64,000 nt of DNA, taken from the NCBI RefSeq assembly GCF_017654485.1, contig NZ_CP061092.1:62001-126000 (forward strand). Direction: 5' to 3'. A program made the position numbers and the translations under genes. Origin of the DNA: Roseomonas marmotae. Lineage in GTDB: Bacteria > Pseudomonadota > Alphaproteobacteria > Acetobacterales > Acetobacteraceae. Shown in pieces: positions 33,628-41,435 of the stretch. The first letter of the stretch is position 1; each line of letters begins with the position of its first letter. The notes beneath the pieces were generated by a model. It was not told the origin of the DNA. It did not search any database and saw nothing but the letters and a program-made list of their open reading frames with translations.

Positions 33628-35369
33628 GCCGCTCCTGCAACGGCGTGGTACGGGGCTGCGCGGCTGGCGCGAGAGAACCTGGCGGTTGCCTCCGCCTGGG
33701 TGCCATAGAAGGCCACGGAGCCCGCCTGGAGGATCAGCACGTAATCAACATGCAGGATCAGGTTGGAACGATGGGTGATGGCGACCACCGTCTTGCCGGC
33801 CGCGCGCAGCTGCTGCATGGCGGCGACCAGGGCCGCATCGCCCTGCTCGTCGAGATTGGCGTTGGGTTCATCCAGCACGCACAGGGCGGGGCTGCCGTAG
33901 AGCGCGCGGGCCAGGCCGACCCTCTGCCTCTGCCCACCCGAAAGCCGGCCCCCATTCTCGCCGACCTGCGTGTCATAGCCATCCGGCAGGGCGAGAATCA
34001 TCTCATGCGCCCCCGCGGCCCTGGCGGCCGCGATCACCTTCTCGCTCTCGATCTCGGAGAGCCGCGCGATATTCTCCGCCACGGTCCCTTCGAACAGTTC
34101 GACGCTCTGCGGCAGGTAGCCGATATGCGGGCCGAGATCGGCCGGCTTCCAGTTCCGCAGGTCGGCGCCGTCCAGGCGCACCTCCCCGCTTTCCAGCGGC
34201 CAGACGCCGAGCATGACGCGCGCCAGGGTCGACTTGCCAGCGCCGCTGGCACCCAGGACTGCCAGGGTGCTGCCGGCCGGCAGATCGAAGCTGATCCCCT
34301 TCAGTGTCGGCACCTTGCCGCCCGGCGGCTTGGCGGTGACGCTCCGCAGCGACAGATGACCGGACGGGGCAGGCAGGCGCATGCTCTCGGCCGTCTCCCC
34401 CTGCACCTGCAACAGGGTCTCCAGGCGCTGCCAGGCAAGCCGGAAATTCACCAGATTAGCCCATTGGCCGATCAGCATCTCGATCGGCGCCAGAGCCTTG
34501 GCGCCGATGATGGAGGCGGCGAACATCATGCCCGGAGAGATGCGGCCCTCGATCGCCAGCATGGCGCCGGTGCCGAGCATGGCCGACTGCAGCACGATGC
34601 GGACCGTCTTGCTGACGGAACTCAGGCTGCCGGCCCAATCGCTGGCCGTGCTTTGCAGGGCGAGATACTGCCGGTGACGGAGCAGCCAGCGCCCTCTCAC
34701 GGCCGGCAGCATGCCCATCGCGGCGAGGGATTCGGTGTTACGCAGGCTGGCCTCGGTGAAGCCCATCGCCGCCGCGTTCTCGGCCGACGCCGCTTCCAGC
34801 CGCCGCCGCGAAACCCTTTCGCTCAACAGCGTCAGGCCCACGAGAATAACCCCGCCGCCGACGGTCAGGAAACCCAGCAAGGGGTGAACGAGGAACAGGA
34901 AGATCAGGAAGATCGGCGACCAGGGTGCGTCGAAGAATGCGAAGAGGCCCTGTCCCGCCACGAAGTTCCGCAGCGTGGCGAGGTCGGCCAGCGGGCGGGC
35001 CCGCTGGCCCTGTCCGCCCTGCAGATATTGCGTGAACAGCTTGTCGAAGACGGTCTCGGACAGGATGCCGTCGATGCGTGCGCTGATCCGCACCAGGATC
35101 CGCGACCGCACGGCTTCGAGCAGGCACATTACCAGGAAGGCACCCAGCATGACCACGCTGAGCATCAACAAGGTGGTTTCGCTGCGGCTCGCCAGGACCC
35201 GGTCATAGACCTGCATCATGTAGAGCGGTGATGCCAGCAGAAGGAGGTTGATCACGAGGCTGAAGAACGCCGCCGCGATCAAGGCTTTCCGGCACCGGCG
35301 CAAGGCAAGTTGCAGAAGAGAGGGACCTGACGGCGTGGAAGAAGTGGAGCCGGTAGATTGCATCGTCAC
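33624..35369 (-). CDS. type I secretion ABC transporter permease/ATPase (PrtD type)
   Basis: The 581-residue protein joins an N-terminal six-helix membrane domain (ALIAAAFFSLVINLLLLASPLYMMQVYDRVLASRSETTLLML start) to an ABC ATPase. Walker A is GASGAGKSTLARV, the signature is [15 protein letters not shown], and Walker B is LCVLDEPNANLD. It lacks the N-terminal C39-like domain of HlyB, which places it with PrtD-type exporters of RTX proteins. The likely substrate is the 656-residue protein encoded at 37871-39841. Confidence 0.93.
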   Translation of the reverse strand: MTMQSTGSTSSTPSGPSLLQLALRRCRKALIAAAFFSLVINLLLLASPLYMMQVYDRVLASRSETTLLMLSVVMLGAFLVMCLLEAVRSRILVRISARIDGILSETVFDKLFTQYLQGGQGQRARPLADLATLRNFVAGQGLFAFFDAPWSPIFLIFLFLVHPLLGFLTVGGGVILVGLTLLSERVSRRRLEAASAENAAAMGFTEASLRNTESLAAMGMLPAVRGRWLLRHRQYLALQSTASDWAGSLSSVSKTVRIVLQSAMLGTGAMLAIEGRISPGMMFAASIIGAKALAPIEMLIGQWANLVNFRLAWQRLETLLQVQGETAESMRLPAPSGHLSLRSVTAKPPGGKVPTLKGISFDLPAGSTLAVLGASGAGKSTLARVMLGVWPLESGEVRLDGADLRNWKPADLGPHIGYLPQSVELFEGTVAENIARLSEIESEKVIAAARAAGAHEMILALPDGYDTQVGENGGRLSGGQRQRVGLARALYGSPALCVLDEPNANLDEQGDAALVAAMQQLRAAGKTVVAITHRSNLILHVDYVLILQAGSVAFYGTQAEATARFSRASRAAPYHAVAGAA

Positions 35370-35411
35370 CCAAGATCTCCATCGCCGGCCAGGGCACGAG
35401 GGCCGATGACA

Positions 35412-37274
35412 TCAAACATGATTCAGTTCCAGAACGCCCAGTAGCGTCACGTCGTAATTGTCCGAGACATTCAATGTCACGTCTGTCCCGCTCGCCATGA
35501 CCGAGGAAAACATGGACGCGCTCAGGGAGCTGTCCTCCACCATGGCGACGCCAGGGCCGATCAGAAAGACGGAGGCCTTCGCCTGGGGTGCATCGAAGAA
35601 GAGGACGCGCTGCACGTCCTTGAGAAAGGGATTGCTCTGGAAGGCATCGCGCATCATCGCGAAGTCGGCCGTGCTGAAATGCACCCGGGTATCTTCGGCG
35701 CGCAAGTAGGCTTCCAGGCGGCCGAACAGAACAGACGCCTCGTCATCCGCGCTCCGAATGAGCGACCCTGTCGGTGCCGCCGGGAACGTGCTTCCAGGGG
35801 ATGATTCGGGAAGCTCCGGAGGGGCGGTTCCGCCAGTCCCCGCTGCCGCCCTGGCGATGTCTTCAGCCACGGCTTCCGGGTCGAGAATCCTGGCGTGATC
35901 ATTCGTGATGACGCCGAGGGTGCTTGCCACCTTTTCCTTCGCTGCCCCCCAGTGCTGATAAGCGGGGTTCGCCATGGATGCATCGAAGCTCGCCAGGGCG
36001 TCGAATACCGTGAGCGCGCTGGCGGCCGCGGGCTGGGAGATGCCGGAGGCCGGCGCGCTGACTGCTGGACCCAGCGCCGGGACGTCGCGCGGTTCCATGG
36101 CGTGCGTCGCCACGAAGCCACTGACGGACGCGGCGGCGAACGGTGCGCCACTGCCCTTCAGAACGTCATGCGGGACAACAGCCGGAGGGGAGGCGGAATG
36201 GACCTCGTCCTGTGGCGGAAGGGCTGTTTCGGTCGTCGTGTTCACTTGCGGCCTGTCGTCCAGAAGAGCCACGACGGGCAGGGCTTCCGGCAAGGCCGGC
36301 GCCTGAGGCTGATGGGCCTGCGCCTCCGCCACGGCCGACCCCGAGGCCACTGGCACCCGGAAGGACATGTTCAGCGGCGGCGGTGCCGGGGCTGGTGCCA
36401 TACCTGCTCCCGCGGCCGACGACGTGACGGCATGCTCTGCCGGGGCGGCCGGGGGCGGCAGGATCACCGCCTGCGCCTCCGCCACCAGCGGCGGGTTCAA
36501 CCCCGCGGGCCATGCGGAGGGCACCTGGCCGGACAGTGCGTCCGCCACATGGCCCTCATGCCAGATGAAATCCTGGTCGGACAGGAACCAGACCATGGCG
36601 CTGCCGCCGGCCACCGAGGCCGCGGCCAGCATGGTGGCGACATTCTGCAGCACTGGCGCGACATCCTGCACCGATTGCACGGAACGCGGTGCCCGCGCTG
36701 ACGGGCGCTCCAGATCCATCGCCAGATGGGACGCCCCCCCCTCTGGCACCACCGGCGCCACATGGGCCTGGTGCGGCCCGGCGGCCAGGTCCGTGACATA
36801 GGGATGACTGTCCTGGCCCAGCTCCGCGGCATGGGCCGGGGCGGAGCCTGCCATATCCAGCGCATAGGCTGTGGCGATCAGCGCAGCCAGCGCCGCCAGG
36901 GGATGCAGCAGCACATGCGGGCCCATCCGGCGGCCCGGCAGCATCATCGGCCGCACCTTCAGGACCGCATCGACGACATGGCGCAGCGTCGCGCCGCGCA
37001 TCACCAGGTTATAAGGCTCGCTGGCAACGACATAGACACCCTGTTCCAGCGCGATATGCACAAGCACATCCTGCGTGTCGTTGCGGAGGACCGCCATCCA
37101 GGGGTCGCCCTCGTCGCTATGCCCCGTCTCCAGGGAGGTCGAGAGGCCGGACTGGGCCAGCAGGCCGATGACCCGGTAGCATTCCGCGAGGTCGCTTTGT
37201 GCCCAGTGGCGCAGTCTGGGTTCCGGCTGCGGCGGCAGCTGGCGTGCCCTGAAAGGAAGGATATGCGCTGACAT
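35412..37274 (-). CDS. membrane-anchored protein of unknown function in T1SS operon
   Basis: The 620-residue product has an N-terminal domain of about 105 residues (AQSDLAECYRVIGLLAQSG, then SDEGDPWMAVLRND and LVHIALEQGVYVVASEP), a hydrophobic segment (LLHPLAALAALIATAYAL, about 123-140), and a second one (LQNVATMLAAASVAGGSAMVWFL, about 209-231). A long Ala/Pro-rich variable region follows, then a C-terminal part with DVTLNVSDNYDVTLLGVLELNHV. I do not recognise a named family, though the N-terminal domain recurs in my memory beside alphaproteobacterial secretion genes. It sits 5 bases after the XRE gene and 42 before the ABC gene, so it is part of the operon and may sense or couple to the exoprotein. 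Confidence 0.75.
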   Translation of the reverse strand: MSAHILPFRARQLPPQPEPRLRHWAQSDLAECYRVIGLLAQSGLSTSLETGHSDEGDPWMAVLRNDTQDVLVHIALEQGVYVVASEPYNLVMRGATLRHVVDAVLKVRPMMLPGRRMGPHVLLHPLAALAALIATAYALDMAGSAPAHAAELGQDSHPYVTDLAAGPHQAHVAPVVPEGGASHLAMDLERPSARAPRSVQSVQDVAPVLQNVATMLAAASVAGGSAMVWFLSDQDFIWHEGHVADALSGQVPSAWPAGLNPPLVAEAQAVILPPPAAPAEHAVTSSAAGAGMAPAPAPPPLNMSFRVPVASGSAVAEAQAHQPQAPALPEALPVVALLDDRPQVNTTTETALPPQDEVHSASPPAVVPHDVLKGSGAPFAAASVSGFVATHAMEPRDVPALGPAVSAPASGISQPAAASALTVFDALASFDASMANPAYQHWGAAKEKVASTLGVITNDHARILDPEAVAEDIARAAAGTGGTAPPELPESSPGSTFPAAPTGSLIRSADDEASVLFGRLEAYLRAEDTRVHFSTADFAMMRDAFQSNPFLKDVQRVLFFDAPQAKASVFLIGPGVAMVEDSSLSASMFSSVMASGTDVTLNVSDNYDVTLLGVLELNHV

Positions 37275-37279
37275 AATGG

Positions 37280-37591
37280 TTACGCCTGAGGGGCGTTGTC
37301 TTCAAAAAGGATCTGGTAGGTCACGGGGTCGTAGAAGCGCATCAGTTCCCGCACGAAAACCTTCGGCTCGGCGCCGATGGCGCCGGCCCAGGCGATGTAG
37401 CGGTCCGGTGGAATGCGGCCACGGCCGGATTCCACCTGCGAGATGAAGGTGTAGTAGTCGACGCCGATCATCTGGGCCAACTGGCGCTGCGAGAGACCCG
37501 CGCGTTCCCGCTGCTCACGCAGCCATTCACCCGCCTCACGACGAAGGCGTCGAACGTCGGCATCGCCGCCCTGTTGTGGATGGGTATACAT
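37280..37591 (-). CDS. XRE-family helix-turn-helix regulator
   Basis: The 103-residue protein has a Cro/CI-type HTH: LREQRERAGLSQRQLAQMIGVDYYTFISQVESGRGRIPPDRYIAWAGAIG (about residues 28-78). The C-terminal tail FVRELMRFYDPVTYQILFEDN is not part of the DNA-binding fold. It is the first gene of the six-gene secretion and glycosylation operon and probably regulates it. An inverted repeat at 37662-37687 is a candidate operator. Confidence 0.87.
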   Translation of the reverse strand: MYTHPQQGGDADVRRLRREAGEWLREQRERAGLSQRQLAQMIGVDYYTFISQVESGRGRIPPDRYIAWAGAIGAEPKVFVRELMRFYDPVTYQILFEDNAPQA

Positions 37592-37661
37592 CGGTTTCTC
37601 CGTACTGCCTGATGCGCCGCGTCAGATAAACAACCGCAGGTATAATGCCCGCCCTGGTGCT

Positions 37662-37687
37662 TGTCGCACAAGGAAAGTCTTGCGACA
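37662..37687. promoter_or_regulatory. candidate operator upstream of the XRE gene
   Basis: TGTCGCA (37662-37668) and TGCGACA (37681-37687) form a perfect inverted repeat with 12 bases between. On the minus strand it overlaps a weak -35 (TTGTGC), with ATTATA about 19 bp downstream as a poor -10. The centre is about 80 bases before the XRE start codon. The role is inferred from position. Confidence 0.45.
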
Positions 37688-37841
37688 GCAGAACAGGTTT
37701 TTGGTTTTATGGGCTTTGGCGGATGCCCTGAATGCCCGCCTGTCCACGGTTTTCCGTCCGGGCCGATGGGCGAGACGACCGCAGTTTTTCGTCGCGAAAG
37801 AACCCGCCACGGCCGGAGCCATGGCAGGCCTTTCAGTTGGC

Positions 37842-37864
37842 CGCGGCAGGACGATCCTGCCGCG
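37842..37864 (-). terminator. hairpin after the DUF4214/RTX-like gene
   Basis: CGCGGCAGGA (37842-37851) and TCCTGCCGCG (37855-37864) pair perfectly over 10 bp with a 3-base loop, 6 bases past the stop codon at 37871-37873. It probably terminates the exoprotein transcript and separates it from the secretion operon. No T-run follows. Confidence 0.6.
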
Positions 37865-37870
37865 CCCGGA

Positions 37871-39841
37871 TCAAGCGGTCAGGACGTCGCCGGTGAGGCT
37901 GAAGGTGGTCACGCCGACCAGCTGGACCAGCCCGTCGAGATCATCGAGGCCGTTGCTGAACTCATTGTCGTTCACCAGCACATAGGTGCTATCGCCGAAG
38001 GCAAAGGCAACCGACTTGCCGTCGACGTTGTCGAGGTCCAGAAGGTAGTCCAAGGCAGCCACCAGGTCTTCCGCTGCGGCGGCCCGGGCCTGCTGCGTGC
38101 CGGTCAGCTCCGCGAAGGTCGCGCCGAGGAAAGCCACGGTTTCGCCAGCGGCGAGATCGGTAACCTTCGTGGCAGCTTCCACCAACGCGGCGGCGTCCTC
38201 CAGGTCCACATCCCCCAGCTGCATCCCGGCGATCATGAACTTGTCCGCGCCAGCGCCGCCGCTGATGCTGTGCACGCCATCGCCCATCACCGTGATCACG
38301 TCGTTGCCGGCTCCACCGGACACGGTATGATTGCCGTTGCCATAGACATTCAGGGTATCGTTGCCGTTACCGCCACCGACCGTGTGGTTGCCTTCGCCCA
38401 TGACTGTGATGTCATCAGCGCCGTCACCGCCATCGACCGTCTGGTTGCCGTCGCCCATGACTGTGATGTCGTCAGCGCCGTCACCGCCATTCACCGTGTT
38501 GTTGGCATCGGCATAGACCGACAGCTCGTCGTCGCCAGCGCCGCCGTCGAGCGTGACGGCCTTATCGGAGTACAGCGTGATGTCGTCAGCGCCCGAACCG
38601 CCTGTGACGGTTGCGGCCTTGGTCAGGGTGGCGCCCTCCAGCGTCAGCGCGCCGGTCAGCGTGGAAGCGTCGATTACGGTGACACCGTCGTCACTATTGT
38701 ACAGATTCAGTGCCGCGGAGCCGGAGATGTTCAGCGCCGTGTAGTCGCCCTCGGCAACGTCCACCCAGCTGGTCGTGCCGCTGGTCTTGATGTTCAGCCT
38801 CTCGATACCCTCGGCGGTGAAAATGCCGCCGTCGTTGCTGTCCAGCAGCAGGGTCGCGGCGTCATTCTTGCCAGACACGCCTGTGAAATTCACGGTCAGG
38901 CTGCTGCCCCCGCTGGAGCTCATGCCAACGATCACGCTGGTGTCGATGCCCACCACCTCCACGTCGCGCGAGGAGGTCGTGCGGTTGACGATCTGTTCGA
39001 TGCCGGTGCTGTTGCTGGCGTCGAAGGTCACCGTGCCCCTGCTTGCCCCCGAGGTGATGTTCACCACCTCAACGTTCCGCAGCATGGGGGCCACCGTGCT
39101 GGGAACCAGGAAGGCGCCGCCCACGACGGCGTTCAGGGTGTCACGGCCAGCGCCGCCATCGATCACGTCGCCGTCGCCCAGATGGCCGCCGGACATGGCG
39201 CGGATGGTGTCGTCGCCCGCGGTCGTCCTGGTGCTCGCGGTATCGCCCGCCGGGGACAGGTAGTCATTGCCCGAGGTCAGGGTGAGGATGGCACCCGGGG
39301 TGCCGGTGCCGGCCTTCGCGGCGGCGACCAGTTCGGCGGCCAGGGCCTTGGAGGTGTCCACCGTGGTGGGATCGGCGGTCACGCCGCTCAGCACGGCCGT
39401 GGCGTCGTCACGGTCGCCTTCCAGCGTCCAGGGGGCCTGCTGGGTCACGACCTGGTCGGTGTAGAAGGCGGCGGCCTCGACCTTGTTGGCGACGATCGTC
39501 GCATCGTCGCCCTGGGCGCCGTTGATGATGTCCAGGATCACCTGGCCGACCGAGCGGCCAGAGGCGAGCTGGCCCTGCCAGTAGGTCATGCCCTCGGCAT
39601 CGGGCGCGCGGTTGAACAGGTTCTGGTAGACCTGGGTGATGAAGCCGGCGGACGAAGCGATATTCGGCAGCGCCAGATACGGATAGTTCGTGGTGGCTTC
39701 CGTCTGCACCGCGAAGGAGCGGGCGATGTCAGCCAGCTGCATGCCAGCGTTTTCCTGGCCCACCCAGTAGTTCAGGCCCGCCGGATCAGCAGCGCGGCCA
39801 AAGTATCCGATATAAAGCTGGGTAATCGTCGCGACTGACAT
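37871..39841 (-). CDS. DUF4214-domain, RTX-like exported protein (T1SS substrate)
   Basis: The 656-residue protein starts with two DUF4214-type segments (LYIGYFGRAADPAGLNYWVGQ and QVYQNLFNRAPDAEGMTYWQGQ), a domain common at the N-terminus of alphaproteobacterial S-layer-like and adhesin proteins. A beta-rich middle follows. Then come glycine/aspartate repeats of GGxGxDxI type with a period of 19 residues, and a C-terminal region ending LVQLVGVTTFSLTGDVLTA. There is no N-terminal signal peptide, as expected for type I export with a C-terminal signal. AAGGGGAAC provides a ribosome site. The exporter genes lie just downstream on the same strand. Confidence 0.85.
   Translation of the reverse strand: MSVATITQLYIGYFGRAADPAGLNYWVGQENAGMQLADIARSFAVQTEATTNYPYLALPNIASSAGFITQVYQNLFNRAPDAEGMTYWQGQLASGRSVGQVILDIINGAQGDDATIVANKVEAAAFYTDQVVTQQAPWTLEGDRDDATAVLSGVTADPTTVDTSKALAAELVAAAKAGTGTPGAILTLTSGNDYLSPAGDTASTRTTAGDDTIRAMSGGHLGDGDVIDGGAGRDTLNAVVGGAFLVPSTVAPMLRNVEVVNITSGASRGTVTFDASNSTGIEQIVNRTTSSRDVEVVGIDTSVIVGMSSSGGSSLTVNFTGVSGKNDAATLLLDSNDGGIFTAEGIERLNIKTSGTTSWVDVAEGDYTALNISGSAALNLYNSDDGVTVIDASTLTGALTLEGATLTKAATVTGGSGADDITLYSDKAVTLDGGAGDDELSVYADANNTVNGGDGADDITVMGDGNQTVDGGDGADDITVMGEGNHTVGGGNGNDTLNVYGNGNHTVSGGAGNDVITVMGDGVHSISGGAGADKFMIAGMQLGDVDLEDAAALVEAATKVTDLAAGETVAFLGATFAELTGTQQARAAAAEDLVAALDYLLDLDNVDGKSVAFAFGDSTYVLVNDNEFSNGLDDLDGLVQLVGVTTFSLTGDVLTA
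38240..38560 (-). repeat. tandem 57-bp repeats encoding 19-residue RTX-like units
   Basis: At least five in-frame units follow one another, for example VNGGDGADDITVMGDGNQT and VDGGDGADDITVMGEGNHT. Each has one GGxGxDxI nonapeptide followed by a ten-residue V(M/Y)GxGNxT segment. The unit is 19 residues, not the 9 or 18 of canonical RTX arrays. Adjacent units are nearly identical at the DNA level (about 38400-38510), implying recent duplication. Confidence 0.75.
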
Positions 39842-40042
39842 GGTGTTCCCCTTCTGAAGCCTGAGAAGACTTGGTCACCCAGAACTTCGGTTAACAATAA
39901 AGCACAAGCATACGCAGCCTGAAGCAGGCCCATATCCGCTCAAGGGGGATGGTCCAATTGCCACGATCACGCTGCCGTGCAGTGACCTACATACCCCTCG
40001 CCATTTCGTTGCCGCAAGAGAGTTTTATCGTAAGGAGAGATT
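39842..40042. other. upstream region of the exoprotein gene
   Basis: This holds the 5' side of the exoprotein gene on the minus strand. It contains AT-rich GTTAACAATAAAGC around 39890-39903, which would be the core promoter area, but no clear hexamer pair. No ORF is evident between here and the hydrolase at 40284. Confidence 0.35.
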
Positions 40043-40078
40043 AAATTGAGTCTAACGGCGCAAAAATTGAGTCTAACG
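40043..40078. repeat. two 15-bp direct repeats spaced 21 bp
   Basis: AAATTGAGTCTAACG occurs at 40043-40057 and again, identically, at 40064-40078, exactly 21 bp (two helical turns) apart. The setting is AT-rich intergenic DNA between the exoprotein gene and the alpha/beta hydrolase. The phasing suggests cooperative binding of a regulator to one face of the DNA, for either or both genes. Confidence 0.6.
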
Positions 40079-40283
40079 AATTAACGATGAGTGAAGTTTT
40101 GTGCGGGTGCGAAAAGATGGAACTTAGTACTGCGGGGCAACGGTATGGGGGACCCATCTCCTCGCGGAGTAAGGTGCTGATAAGAAACGACATGGGGTTA
40201 CTTCAGGAAATAGGGATGCCCCGACCGGCTCGACAGGTCCGGGGGTTGCCGGCAAGCTGCTGCCGCGGATTCCGAGAGGCGCC

Positions 40284-41162
40284 ATGACCACCCTGCCGAC
40301 ACAAGCTTTTGCCCTGCCCGGCGGCAGTGCCCCGCGCCGGCGCGGCTATCTGCGGCGCCCGGATTGCCGCGTGTATTACGAGGCGACCGGCAGCGGGCCG
40401 GCACTGGTCTTTGCCCATGGCCTGGGTGGAAACCACATGTCCTGGTGGCAGCAGGTAGCGCATTTCGCCGCGACGCATTGCTGCGTCACCTTCAGCCACC
40501 GTGGCTTCGCGCCCTCCGACACCCCGCCGGGCGGGCCGGAACCGGCCGCCTATGCCGGGGACCTCGAGGCCCTGATCGCGCATCTGGAGCTCAAGGACCC
40601 GGTTGTGATCGGCCAGTCCATGGGAGGATGGACAGGCATCGACCTGGCGCTCTCACGGCCCGGCCTTCTGAAGGCGTTGGTGCTCTCGGCCACCTCCGGC
40701 CCGATCGATCCGCGGCAGACAGGGGCCGCCGGCGCGGCCGCCTTCGCGGCCTGGTCGGAACATGCGGCGGAGGCCCTGCGGGAGGGGGCCATGCGCGGTA
40801 TCCATCCCGCCATCGGCCTGCGCGCCGCCGAGGAGCAGCCGGCGCTGCATTTCCTCTACCGCGCCATCGACGAACTGAGCGCCGAACTCGACAAGGAAAC
40901 ATTGCGCCGCCGCCTGATCGCGGGCCGCACCCGTCCTGCCAGCGATCTTTCCGGCATCACCATTCCGACGCTCTGGATCACGGGCGCCGAGGATGTGGTC
41001 TTCCCGTCGCCCGTCGCGCCCTATATGGCGGCGGCGATGCCCCATGCGCGGCATATCAGCGTCGAGAAGGCTGGCCATTCGCCTTATTTCGAACGCCCGG
41101 CAACCTTCAACACCCAGCTCGCGGCGTTCCTGGCCAGTCTCTCCTATGATCGGGACTCATAA
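40284..41162 (+). CDS. alpha/beta hydrolase, 3' end altered by IS insertion
   Basis: The 292-residue protein shows the alpha/beta-hydrolase pattern: VFAHGLGGNHMSWW (oxyanion loop), VVIGQSMGGWTGIDLAL with the nucleophile Ser in GQSMGG, ITGAEDVVFP (acid region) and EKAGHSPYFERPATF with the catalytic His. It resembles 3-oxoadipate enol-lactonase-like and C-C bond hydrolases, but the substrate is unknown. The last codons (DRDS and TAA) lie in the terminal sequence of an IS5-type element, so the native C-terminus was probably replaced. All catalytic residues are before that point, so activity may be kept. Confidence 0.85.
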   Translation: MTTLPTQAFALPGGSAPRRRGYLRRPDCRVYYEATGSGPALVFAHGLGGNHMSWWQQVAHFAATHCCVTFSHRGFAPSDTPPGGPEPAAYAGDLEALIAHLELKDPVVIGQSMGGWTGIDLALSRPGLLKALVLSATSGPIDPRQTGAAGAAAFAAWSEHAAEALREGAMRGIHPAIGLRAAEEQPALHFLYRAIDELSAELDKETLRRRLIAGRTRPASDLSGITIPTLWITGAEDVVFPSPVAPYMAAAMPHARHISVEKAGHSPYFERPATFNTQLAAFLASLSYDRDS

Positions 41163-41366
41163 CCAGTAGCTGACGATGGCGGCGAGTTGGACGGCGGCCA
41201 GGAAGTTGGTGGCCAGCTTGTCGTATCGGGTGGCGACGCGGCGGAAGTCCTTGAGGCGGCAGAACATGCGCTCAATGGCATTGCGCCCGTGATAGAGGAA
41301 GGGGCTGAAGCAGCACTTCCAGAGCTGGTTCCGCTTCGACGGAATGTTGGGCACCGCGCCCTGGCT
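41157..41366 (-). pseudogene. IS5-family transposase, C-terminal fragment
   Basis: On the minus strand QGAVPNIPSKRNQLWKCCF, then YHGRNAIERMFCRLKDFRRVATRYDKLATNFLAAV and the stop codon form the C-terminal third of an IS5-family transposase with its DDE Glu in the IERMF motif. The fragment is cut at 41366 by the IS701 composite structure. Its missing middle part resumes beyond that structure at 45070. Confidence 0.85.
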
Positions 41367-41435
41367 CTATCACTACCTGGGCATTTTGTTTGCGTATGAT
41401 CTGATGGTGTGCGACGCCTCCTGCTGGAGGCGACG

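Noticed and set aside
38240..38560. Tandem repeats considered as a CRISPR array
   Set aside because: Units are contiguous, in frame and without spacers; they encode protein repeats.
37661..39838. 725-codon plus-strand frame with His/Val/Ala repeats
   Set aside because: Mirror of the exoprotein repeats; the repeats are explained by the RTX-like units on the opposite strand.
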